Below are positions 54,901 to 64,000 of a stretch of 64,000 bases of DNA, piece by piece. How positions within the stretch are numbered: position 1 is the first letter of the stretch; each line of letters starts with the position of its first letter. Origin of the DNA: Trifolium pratense (lineage: Eukaryota; Streptophyta; Magnoliopsida; Fabales; Fabaceae); NCBI RefSeq assembly GCF_020283565.1, contig NC_060065.1, forward strand, positions 32,104,409-32,168,408, in the 5' to 3' direction. The position numbers and the translations under genes were made by a program. Below the pieces are notes generated by a model. That model was not told the origin of the DNA. It searched no databases and worked only from the letters and a program-made list of their open reading frames with translations.

Positions 54901-57900
54901 CACCCATCACCAGCCACCTTCAGCCACCAACAGCCACCACCCATCACCAGCCACCTTTGTCATGTCCACCATCAGCCACCACCCGTTACCGGCCACCCAC
55001 CACCCCCCACCACCGGATGCCACTATACACCTATACACAACGGCTGACCATATCTCTTCTTCCTGATTTACATAGCAACTTTGGTTTGTATGATTAATTT
55101 TCTTTTATTCTTTTATTTTGTTTATGTTTTTTATTTGTGTTGTTTCAATTTTGGGCTTGATGGTGATACTTAAGTCTAAAGTGACATGGAAAATATTAGA
55201 GATGCATTTAATTTATGTTTTATGTTCTTATCTTACCATTGACACTATTAATGATAAAGTTGCGTGTGAAGAAGAAGAAGATGAACAGGGGCAGTAGCAA
55301 TAGAAAAGAGAACTAAATGAGAATGGGGGAGATAAATCTAGTGTGGTGGTGGGTTTATGCTAGATGTTGTATGACTTTATCATCAAATGGTCAAAAAGTT
55401 GTCGTGCATGTGCGAGACCTACATTGTTTGTGCATAATAGCCAAAGCCTACTATACAATATGATATCTAAGAACAATATCAATACACCAATTTGTGCAAC
55501 AAAAGTAGGGAAAAATCTCTGAAGCATCGGTACACCATTTTAGCAGAGCACCCGTACTTAGGCCTGTGCAAAAAACCTGGTTTTACTGAACATATCCAAA
55601 ACCAAACCATACCATTTTAAAAATATTCGGCCGATGTTTGTTAAGAATCAAGTTTAGTTACCACAGCCAAATATTGGGGGCTGGGCAACCGATTTTTGAT
55701 TTTAACCAAACCCAAACTGATTGGCAACTAAAATGAATCTAATTATCTAAACCTAAACCCATGCCTTCAGCAACTCTCACCATCATTCTGCATATCTCTC
55801 CCTCTCGCCATCGTTCCTATTTAGATCTGAAGTTAATGAACAAATATATTTTGTTGTGGTTTGAATAATTTAACGTTTTTTTCATTATTAGCAACATGCA
55901 TGTAACTTAGTTTTTTTATAATGCCGCATCCACCCGTACCAACGTATCATGGGGGAAAATTGTAATTTTATGCATGATATATCTCAGTAACCATATCAAA
56001 AAGAAAAGTGGTAAAGTTGTAGCTTTAGTGCATCCATTAAATAATAAGAAAAATGTAACAAAATTTTCAGAGAAGAAAATGATAAGTAAATAGGATGTAC
56101 CTTGCAAATAAGCTCTCCTTGAAAACCTCCAGCAATCAACAAGTTATCCCGTACAGCCAGTGTACTAATTTGTGTCTGAGTAAAACCCTCCAAGAGGCTT
56201 CCTGGATGTTTCTGTCAGCAGCAAACTTTTCAAATTTCATAATTTTTTTCCTATTTGGTATTTTAACAACAAAACAATGCAAAAAGTATTACCTCACATG
56301 GAGCAACATGTCCAGATACATTCAAGACTTCAGATCTCTTAGAACTTAATGAAGACCAGTGAACAATTGAGTAATGTGCAACAAGATACACATCATGTTT
56401 TGATGTCGACCAAACTAAGTTTCGCAACTGCAAATGATAAATTAAAAGTTTCAAACTAATATTAATTAAATTATTGGCAACAACTGTATTTATCTAATTT
56501 TAGATGGAAATTTAAAATTATTAGCATATTTATCCTCACATAACAAAAAACGTATTAGTCATCGGACAGATGCACATGCATGCACATATCTATCTACAAG
56601 AGACAATATAACATGGAATGTAAACCAAACAAATTTTATCACATCCTCCAATGATTAAACTTAGAGGCATGTAATTGGGAATCAACGTACTTGGAAATGA
56701 AGTATTGTTGACTTCACGGATCTAGTGTTTTGCCAGAAATCATAATACAATCCACCTTTTTGTGTTACTTTGCATTCCTGTAGATCAGAGAGGAAAAAAA
56801 GTATAAGGTCCAAATATATGCTAAAAACCATTAATCATATGCCTCAGCTCTAAGCAAGACAAACTTACCTTCTCTGACAGTTCCCCAGATTGTGCTATAT
56901 TTTCATAATTTTTGTACTGCTCTAATCTTGTTTGTCTATATTTCTCACGACTAATGCTCAGTCTATCCCATGGTATACCTTGGATATCCTTTCCCCTCCT
57001 AGCTTCAGCTGCAGTGGTATCAGTTATTCGGTTTTCCTGTAATACGAAACCCGAATCCCCCACCCCAAGAAAAGGGCAGGCAGAAGGAAAGATTGTGTAA
57101 ATGACCACATGGTAGTAAATATTAATCATGTAAACATGAATTAAAGAGTAATACAATTTAGTACGACCGACTAAAAAACAAAACTCACGATAGCAACAGA
57201 ATAAATGTAATTCATTGATTATGTAAAGTTAGTTACAACTGAATGTGATCCTTATCTTATATAAGAATCTGAAAAAAACTAGGAGATATTCTAGAAGCAG
57301 TATTGCAAAGCTAAACTGAGCTAAGCTATCTATAATACTATATATCTCTAATAAGAAACATGACTATCAGTATCACAGGCTTTTTATTTCGGGGTTATTT
57401 GGGGTTTTTGCTAACAGGTCATTCCTACTAATTAGTATATCCCTTAATTAAAATACATTACTTGCAAATAAAATTTGTATAGTAGTCTATAATATAGAAA
57501 ATTTTACCCGTGTGTCACGGGTTTAACCAATGAAGCACAAACACTCCTCAGAGTAAGTGTGTCCTAACGTTGGACACACATTGGTGTCTGACACCTGACG
57601 CATATATTACATTGAAATGTCATTTTCTGAAATTATTATCGGCGTTGTAGGTGTTTGTTTGTGTTTGCGCTTCATAGGCTTTAACACTATTACTAATACA
57701 AATGCCATTCAAAAAATAGTAATATACACATAACATCCCACCAAAATGCAATTCTCAAGTCCAAATAGTAACAAAAGCTTAGCTAAAGACTGAAAACAAA
57801 CCAAGGGATCATATTCGTCGTCATCATCTTCATCAGAATCAGATTCACCAAGCGCTCTCCCACGGAAATACATATCATCTTCTACCTCTGCCATTTCATT

Positions 57901-57945
57901 ATCATCAGCAACATAGTCCATTCCATCCCCATGGTATTGAGCCAT
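51914..57945 (-). CDS. WD40-repeat protein (family of fission yeast SPAC2A9.03-like, unknown function)
   Basis: Nine coding exons on the minus strand: 57945-57802, 57036-56869, 56777-56691, 56427-56293, 56211-56101, 54518-54427, 54285-54180, 52535-52449, 52324-51914. All borders are GT-AG and the phases agree; a Ser codon is split between exons 6 and 7. Total 446 aa. The N-terminus (MAQYHGDGMDYVADDNEM) is acidic with a DSDEDDDDEYD run; then come a conserved basic helix (GIPWDRLSISREKYRQTRLEQYKNYEN) and a WD40 propeller. Clear blades: ISTLAVRDNLLIAGGFQGELICK, VHFMASNNDGGIRDFD, HTSLSPNGKLLAIVGDNP, YSFASAWHPDGFIFATGNQDKTCRIWD, SIRFTSDGRYMAMAEPADFVHVYD and VSFSPDTESLFIGVWD. It is probably a scaffold; partners are unknown. 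A leader intron runs 58356-57958. Introns 5 and 7 (about 1.6 kb each) carry repeats. Confidence 0.93.
53744..53766. repeat. Poly(A) run within intron 7 of the WD40 gene
   Basis: 23 consecutive A residues on the plus strand (T in the sense of the gene). It may mark the tail of an old retroposed copy, but the flanks were not recognised. Confidence 0.8.
54870..55020. repeat. CACC-rich minisatellite in intron 5 of the WD40 gene
   Basis: Irregular repeats of CAGCCACC and CATCACC, unlike the AT-rich surroundings. It lies in a region bounded by TGTGCATAAGCTTTG (about 54728) and TTTGTGCATAATAGC (about 55428), perhaps a small inserted element. Confidence 0.6.
57481..57526 (-). mobile_element. Decayed Helitron 3' end in intron 1 of the WD40 gene
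   Basis: On the minus strand: hairpin ACCCGTGACACACGGGT followed by AAAATTTTCTAT. The hairpin and spacing fit a Helitron end, but the terminal CTAG is changed to CTAT. Confidence 0.4.
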
Positions 57946-58356
57946 GTTCAGTTGATTCTGTTCATCAAAGGCAATGCCAAAATAAGTTTATTAAATTCAT
58001 TAAATTAACACTAACAAAGGATTTGAACCCCAGTCCCAGCATAATACTAACAATTATTAACAATACTAACAAAAATCATTAAACGAACGAAAATTGAAGC
58101 TAAACATCAAATTCTATATAACCTAGAAACTACAATTACTCATTACTCATGTTTGATATTTCAATCTTACTTGAAATTAGTTTAGCACCAAGGAGAATTT
58201 CCACCTCCACGAAAACTAAACCTAAATCCGAACAAATTCTGAGTAAATATGCATAAGTATAATTATATTATATTATAATAATTACAATAATCATGAATTT
58301 AATTGAATTAAGAAAATTGAAGGATGCGAAGAAGATGAAATTGAGAAAATGGTGAC

Positions 58357-58500
58357 CTAATTTTTGTGAAGCTGGTGGTTGAGATTAGGGTTTGAGATTT
58401 GGATCTGGGGGATAAGGACTCGAATCTAAAATAAATCTGCGTAAGCAAATTGAAGCAGATTTGGAAAAATTTTACGGTTTTAGTTTTAATCTCTGCGATA
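58357..58500 (-). promoter_or_regulatory. First leader exon and proximal promoter of the WD40 gene, with a telo-box
   Basis: On the minus strand the leader contains AAACCCTAA (58394-58386), a telo-box common in promoters and leaders of plant housekeeping genes. It ends at a donor ATTAG|GTCACC (58357/58356). The splice acceptor GAACAG is 12 bp before the ATG. Confidence 0.5.
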
Positions 58501-58658
58501 TCTTAGCTGAATATGATAATGGCAGTGTTTTTAAACCGGACCGGCCGGTTGAAATTAAACCGGATTATTAGTCGGTTGAAATTAAACCGGATTATTAGTC
58601 GGTTGAATAAAACGATCATATGCAGATGAGCATGTGTAAATTGTGATCATGTCACTAA

Positions 58659-59559
58659 GGGCCCGTTTGGTGCGTAGGATAGCATAGTGACAGGATAGGA
58701 TATAAAACAGGATAAGGATAGGATAGGATAACAACAGGATAACAGTTATACTCAGTTATCATATCCTATGTTTGGTGCACACAGGATAACAAACATGATA
58801 ACTATTATATTTTGTTTTTAATATATACTTGCTCATAATAATATGATAAGATATATAACATATTTAATTAACAAAATTACTCTTGTAAAATAATTGTTAT
58901 TTTTTAAAATTATTTTGTAATACTTTGAATTTTATAAATAAAAAATATAAATAAGTAATCAAATAACTTTATATAATTTAAAATAAAAATCATGAGAAAA
59001 TAATCAAGTTTAATTTTTTATATGAATCATGATCAAATAAATAACTCAATAATATATACATGTTAGATAAGCCAAATAAATATATGATATATCTCATACG
59101 TAAATAATAAAACTACTATTACAAAAGAATTATATTTAATTTTTTATAAAATTTAAATTAATATCCCTATTTGTCAATTTTTTAATAATCATTTTACTTT
59201 AAAATATTGTAATTTTAGTAAAATTTTGATTTTTTAGAATATATAAATTACAAAATTATCCCTGTGAGAAAATCACATATATATTTAAAAATTAATTATT
59301 TTATTATTTATATTTTATTAATTTTATTTTATGTATTTTAAAATATATTTTATAAAATAAATCAGTAATTTTTTTTTCTTCTTATCCTATCCTGCTGGTA
59401 ACCCAGCTCAAATTCAGGATAAGAATTATAACTAGAGAGACAGGATAGGATAAGCTTCAGGATTAACTTATCATATCCTGCTGTATCACCAAACACTGGA
59501 TTGCGGCAGGATATGATACAGTTATCCTATCCTGTCTCTTATCCTGTGCACCAAACGGG
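58659..59559. mobile_element. Non-autonomous PIF/Harbinger-like element
   Basis: 901 bp. TAA flanks both ends (58656-58658 and 59560-59562). Ends GGGCCCGTTTGGTGC / GCACCAAACGGG are inverted; the right end lacks the outer three bases. Both sides carry many AGGATA/TATCCT words, probably subterminal binding repeats. The centre is AT-rich and non-coding. The 3-bp TAA duplication and G-rich ends fit the Tourist/PIF-Harbinger group. Confidence 0.8.
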
Positions 59560-59755
59560 TAAATCACATCAAAACCGGAATAAGTGGGATGACGGGTTCA
59601 AACAACCCCGATTTCATGGATTCTTAAAACCGGTTTGGATTAGCTTATTTTTGAGTTATGCAAACAGCTTTGAGTTATGCAAACAGCTTAGGTAAAATAA
59701 ATTAGGTATTATGTTATTTTATAAGTTCACACTAATAAAAATTATATTTTTATCG

Positions 59756-60010
59756 TTAATTAACCGATTATCCCAAAAGCTTAAACTTTTAGGATAGAGT
59801 CATATTCACGCAAGAACCTATTTTGGCTTGAAACCTGGATAATGCATAGGCTCATATATCATATGCTTAAATTCCACTTTTTAATTAAAAGGTGGGGAGA
59901 GTGGGGATCGAACTTAATTTATATCACTTAGTCATAGAGGCTCTGATACCATGTCAATTAACTGATTATCTCAAAAGCTTAAACTTTTAAGACAGAGTAA
60001 TATCAATGGT
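59756..60010 (-). mobile_element. TRIM-like remnant, minus orientation
   Basis: The plus-strand segment TTAA(C)(C/T)(G/T)GATTATC(C/T)CAAAAGC occurs at about 59758 and 59957 as short direct terminal repeats (about 50 bp). Next to the right copy, on the minus strand, is TGGTATCAGAGCC, the initiator-Met tRNA primer site. The interior (about 150 bp) is non-coding. Borders are approximate and no target duplication was found. Confidence 0.6.
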
Positions 60011-61384
60011 TTTATATTATTTCTAACATTTATAAGCTATTTTATCATAAACTACATAGACACATTTATAATAATACATTAAAAATGTATTATTATTTGC
60101 ATAAGCTCAAAAATGTCTTATTTTTCCGTGGTTTCTTCTTAATTTTTTTATATTAAATCAATAATTTTTTTATTATTATTTTTCCTATTTTTATGCGTAT
60201 AGATTGTTTTGTTCTATTTTATTTATATCTATAATTTGTTTTGTTCATTTTTTAAGCATATCATTTTTTATCGTATTTATGTTATATTCTTTCTATATAT
60301 TTTTTTTTATATTTTTTCATTGAAATTAGTAAATTTGGTGATAAATTTGATGTTAATCGATCTTATTATATGCGAAGAGGTTTGAAGGTAGACCTGCCAT
60401 TGCTGAGGTGGAAGCAATATATTGGAAGCACTCAAATGGATACATAATTCACATTTTGCAGCAAGCCAGATTGCTGGTGCGAATATGGAAGCAAGATACA
60501 TGAGTTTTACTGTTTTAGTGTGGACTTTTCATAATATTAATAATATTTTTGATTTTTTTAGTAGCAATAAAAATCTTTTATTAACAAACTCCATAACATA
60601 AGCCATATCTTTTTTTTTAGCTGAAATTTTTTTTTATTAACGAACTCACCATAATAATTTTTTTAAAATAAGTTAGACGTAAGCAGACGCGGAATGCGCT
60701 TGCCTGACTCGGTAGTATAAACATAAAAGATAGTAGTGAAATTGAAATCTCGAACCTTTCCCCTAAATTTTCTCCAAATCGATTTCACCTTTATTAACCT
60801 TTTCATCATTCATAGCATCATTGTTTTTTTGACACAAGATCATTTTTTTCATGACAAAGGGGGGCCTAAGCACATTATTCATCACATCATTGTTGTCAAC
60901 TTAACTCATCAGCGTTGGTCAAGGTTAACTCACTCGAATTGATTAGAGAAATTAATCAATATTTTTTTTATGAAAATATTGTTTATGTTGTTTTTAATAG
61001 TCTATTTTTTTTCTCTATAAAACATAAAGGATCAAAATGTTATAAAAAAAATAAAAGATCAAAGTGTTACAAAAAAAAGATAAAGGACTTTAGTGTAATT
61101 CTGCCTTTTTTTTTATTGACAAAACTTTATATAATCTTTTTATTATTTTTTGGTTCATATTATGATGTATAATTATTCTATTTTGTTCCTATCTATAATT
61201 TGTTTTGTTCCTAATTTTATGCGTATCATCTTTTTATTGTATTTAGCTTAAATTTTTTCTATATATTAATTTAGTAGTAATCAATATTATTGTATTGACA
61301 CATAAGTATGCATAAGTATTGCTCTAGTTTAACACAAGTGTAGGATATTTTTTTTAAGTGTAGGTTCCAATTTGATGCCGAAAA
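60011..61384. other. Gene-free interval
   Basis: Very AT-rich. 60340-60510 is a locally less AT-rich patch (around TTGCTGAGGTGGAAGCAATA) that could be a decayed exon or repeat. No gene called. Confidence 0.4.
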
Positions 61385-61940
61385 AAAAAAGTGTAGGTTT
61401 TAGTTCAACAATTTGATGCCGAAAAATAATGCACATTGGGATGCTATTCTTTAGGGATAATTCTTTAATATACATCTTACTTTATTATAAAAAAATATAT
61501 ATATACATCTTACTTTGGATATATTAATTAGAAGTTAGAACCTATTAATAGGTGCATGTGGAAGATAAAACGATGGCAAAAATCAAATGAGAAATATATT
61601 CTTTTTGAACTATGTTTTTTTTTTTAATATATAACACTATACTTACTTAGGTATCAAGTCACAAGCAAATTATGGTTCATCATATATAAGTCGACTATTC
61701 ACGTTAATTTGCATCAATTTCTTTCCACATTACCATCACAAATTCAACTTAATCATCGACCTCTTTCACCAATTTCCAATCAAATATGTTTGATGCCATG
61801 AGTAGATCTAAATCCAACAAGAAGAAGATAAAGAGAAAAATAACCACGTGGATGATATTGAATGAAGAAGATATCGATATTAGTATACTTCTTGATTTCG
61901 TATTATCCACGTGATTATTTTCGTCTTTGTTTTTTTCATT
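61385..61940 (+). repeat. TATA-plus-hairpin unit, copy 1
   Basis: The unit begins with TTTGATGCCGAAAAATAATG (about 61420) and includes a TATA box CATATATAAG (61681-61690), a C/T/A-rich leader-like stretch (GCATCAATTTCTTTCCACAT), and a hairpin at 61821-61937 with arms of about 50 nt. Arm core: CCACGTGGATGATATTGAAT pairs with the 3' arm containing GTATTATCCACGTGATTA. The loop is about 18 nt. The arrangement resembles a MIRNA gene, but a foldback transposon could look alike. No protein-coding frame. Confidence 0.55.
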
Positions 61941-62214
61941 ATCAAATACCTCAAGTCAAAGCCAACTCTACTCAATTTCACTCACACTTCTTGGTTTCCC
62001 ACTTTTTCATAAATATATAAGTTTTTTTTAAAATATTTTTTATACACTACATATAAGTTTTAGCAGGTTCCACTCTATTTTTTATTGCTGTGAATTAAGT
62101 TCAGACATTTGAATTTGTTTATTTTATGAATCTGCCCATTCGATCGACTCAAACCAATAAATTAATCATTGATTCATTGGAATGTTGTATTTGAAAGAAA
62201 ATCTAATAAAAGCA

Positions 62215-62326
62215 CAACGTGTAGGGTGAACTAAATCTCGTTAAATTTTATTTTTCCGTTTGAGGGGGTTCAACGTGTAGGGTGAACTAAATCTCGTTAA
62301 ATTTTATTTTTCCGTTTGAGGGGGTT
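62215..62326. repeat. 56-bp exact tandem duplication
   Basis: Two adjacent identical copies (62215-62270 and 62271-62326), each starting CAACGTGTAGGGTGAACTAA. Exact identity indicates a very recent event. Confidence 0.95.
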
Positions 62327-62423
62327 CACACATATTCTGCAGTACCCCCAGTATACAAGAACACCATTAATTACTTATAAATATATATATTCTGTGATTT
62401 TTTTATTTTCTTTTAATAACAAA

Positions 62424-62451
62424 CTAGTTTAAAGACCCGTACATTTGTACG
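62424..62451 (-). mobile_element. Helitron 3' terminus, minus orientation
   Basis: On the minus strand: hairpin CCCGTACAAATGTACGGG, TCTTTAAA, CTAG, then T. The body would extend to the right and could contain hairpin units 2 and 3; its 5' end was not located. Confidence 0.65.
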
Positions 62452-62704
62452 GGCTCATTAACTTTTATTCGATATTTAAGTTTGTTATTATATTAAGGTA
62501 GAAAATTTATTTAAAATTAAATATTTTAAAAAATTGTTATATAATATTATTCAAATATAAGTGGAATTATTGTGTTTTTCTTGCAAACTTATTTATTTAA
62601 TTTTTTTATGTTTTAGTGACAAATAATGGTCCCTATATTTTTAATCATATTTTTAAGCATATCATTTTTTTATTGTATTTACCTTATGTTTTTTCTATAT
62701 TTTT

Positions 62705-62900
62705 TTTTGGATATATTAACTAGAACCTATTAATTAGGTGCATGTGGAAATAAAACGATGGCTAAAATCAAATGGGAAATATATTCTTTTTGAACTACAC
62801 TTACTTAGGGTAACAAAAAAAACTACACTTACTTAGGTATGACGTCACAAAAAAATGATGGGAATTATGGTTCAAGTACCATACATATATGAATGCAATT
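62705..62900 (+). repeat. Partial upstream copy of the hairpin unit
   Basis: GGTGCATGTGGAA, AAAACGATGGC and GAAATATATTCTTTTTGAAC match the upstream part of copy 1 (about 61550-61610), but no hairpin follows before copy 2 begins. Confidence 0.55.
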
Positions 62901-62924
62901 TTTACGTTTTGGATCTATTATTTA

Positions 62925-63545
62925 GCAAGTGCATAGGTTTTAGTTCAACAATTTGATGCCGAAAAATAATGCACGTTGCGGATCCTATTATTTAGGAAGA
63001 ATTTTTTGATATATATCTTATTGGGATATATTAATTAAACCTATTATTATATGGTAAAAATCAAATGGGAAATATATTCTTTTAACTAATCTTATCAAAG
63101 TCACAAACAAACGATAGAAAATATATATAAGTTCACAAACTACTTACTTAGGTATCAAGTCACAAACTACTTACTTAGGTATCAAGTCTTTATGAACTAC
63201 ACTTAATTAACGAGTTTCACTATATATAAGTTCACAATCCAAGTTTTGCATCAATTTCTTTCCGCATTACCTTCGTAAATTCAACCTAATAACCAATCTC
63301 TTTCATCAATTTCCAATCAAATACTCTTGATTCGATGTGTAGGAGCTAAATTCAACAAGAAGAAGATAAAGAAAAAAACAACCATGCGAATTATATTGAA
63401 TGAAGAAGAAGAAGATAGGGATTAGAACATTGATCCGATATTTGTATTATTCTTGGTTTCATATAATTCGTATGCTTGTTTTCATCTTTGTCTTTTTCAT
63501 AATCACTTTTCTTATTGATAATTTATTCAATTGAATAAACTGATG
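62925..63545 (+). repeat. TATA-plus-hairpin unit, copy 2
   Basis: Same order as copy 1: TTTGATGCCGAAAAATAATG (about 62952), TATA box TATATATAAG (63221-63230), leader-like stretch GCATCAATTTCTTTCCGCAT, and a hairpin at 63361-63500. The arm core ACCATGCGAATTATATTGAA pairs with TTTCATATAATTCGTATGC. TATA to hairpin is 140 bp (139 in copy 1). Both arms differ from copy 1 at matching positions. Confidence 0.55.
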
Positions 63546-63783
63546 AAGATTTTACGATAATTGATGTTTTTGATCCACCCATGTTGTTGCTTTTCTTTTG
63601 TCTTTATCAAAGAGAAAAGATAAAAGTTTAATCTATATTGATGTTCAATAGTTTAGAAGAATGTTATAGTCCTTTTTTTTATCTATTTAAATATCGCAAA
63701 TTCTATTTTTTGTTCCAATTTGAAATTTTCATGTTATATGAAATGATAATTTCGGAGGAAGGATAAAGAATGCTTACGGTGTT

Positions 63784-63815
63784 CCGTGAGCTTAGCTCAG
63801 TTAGCAGGGACATTA
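63784..63815 (+). mobile_element. Head of a tRNA-derived SINE (truncated)
   Basis: CCGTGAGCTTAGCTCAGTTA then GCAGGGACATT: the 5' tRNA-like head with A box of the family seen at 16734-16855. It stops abruptly at a (GAA)n run. Confidence 0.65.
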
Positions 63816-63856
63816 GAAGAAGAAGAAGAAGAAGAAGAAGAAGAAGAAGAAGAAGA
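63816..63856. repeat. (GAA)n microsatellite
   Basis: About 13 GAA units between the SINE head and the third hairpin-unit copy. Copy 2 has a short GAAGAAGAAGAAG at the equivalent place. Confidence 0.95.
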
Positions 63857-64000
63857 TAGGGATTAATTAGAACTTTGATCCAATATGTACATTCTTCTTG
63901 GTTTCATATAATTCCTATGCTTGTTTTCGTATGTCTTTTTCATAATCATTTTTCTTATTGATAATGTATTCAACTGAATATATCGATGAAGATCTTACCA
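63843..64000 (+). repeat. TATA-plus-hairpin unit, copy 3 (3' part only, runs off the window)
   Basis: GATAGGGATTA, then CTTGGTTTCATATAATTCC and CTATGCTTGTTTTCG match the loop and 3' arm of copy 2, and the following TTTTTCATAATCA and CTTATTGATAAT match its downstream sequence. The 5' arm is absent, replaced by the (GAA)n and SINE head. Confidence 0.6.

Noticed and set aside
60307..60501. 64-codon minus-strand frame with hydrophobic residues
   Set aside because: Isolated, no start context or neighbour exons, and the plus strand around it is repeat-like.

Overview
The window looks like nuclear DNA of a papilionoid legume, most likely Medicago or a close relative. It is AT-rich, has intron-split plant genes, and carries legume-type tRNA-derived SINEs, a Sirevirus, TRIMs, Helitrons, a FAR1-type MULE, and hAT and PIF/Harbinger non-autonomous elements. 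The species is inferred from sequence style only; no search was possible.

Layout. 1-14288: an L1-type LINE (end of ORF1, then ORF2 with endonuclease, reverse transcriptase, zinc-binding region and RNase H), split by a complete Sirevirus (Ty1/copia) at 456-10415. The Sirevirus has matching 1017-bp LTRs, a 5-bp target duplication, an open gag-pol of 1595 codons, an in-frame UAG-CAG-UUA junction, an envelope-like frame and several polypurine tracts. 14289-18070: gene-free, with a MITE and three SINEs. 18071-21377: a QWRF-motif (AUGMIN8-like) gene with six coding exons. 21378-25188: repeats with Helitron ends. 25189-27905: a CWC25-like splicing factor with four coding exons. 27906-31109: gene-free, with a complete TRIM and a TIR element ending 40 bp before the TATA box of the next gene. 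31110-32716: a secreted A1 aspartic protease with a GC-AG intron. 35738-36665: a small putatively myristoylated protein (MGCISSK) whose end has been rebuilt by transposons. 36662-41500: a Helitron end, degenerate repeats and a possible spliced minus-strand transcription unit. 41926-49350: a small unknown gene, its 5'-truncated copy and three copies of a promoter-like module, interleaved with a long inverted-repeat element, a 3.3-kb MULE, a hAT element and an intronless NOT4-like RING/RRM gene. 51914-57945 (minus): a WD40 protein gene with nine coding exons. 58659-59559: a TAA-flanked PIF/Harbinger-like element. 59756-64000: a TRIM remnant, another Helitron end and a tandem family of TATA-plus-hairpin units that resembles a young MIRNA-like or foldback family.

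The host genes are unrelated housekeeping or secreted-protein genes, so no operon-like logic is expected. The strongest unusual signals are: (i) the tandem hairpin family at 61385-64000, whose two complete copies differ in both arms yet keep pairing and keep a TATA-to-hairpin spacing of about 140 bp; (ii) the insertion at 36309-36638, flanked by a 13-bp duplication containing AG|GT so that it can be spliced out exactly; (iii) three copies of a USE-33 bp-TATA module of the Pol II snRNA promoter type; (iv) the intact, apparently very recent Sirevirus with a readthrough-type junction to its envelope-like frame.
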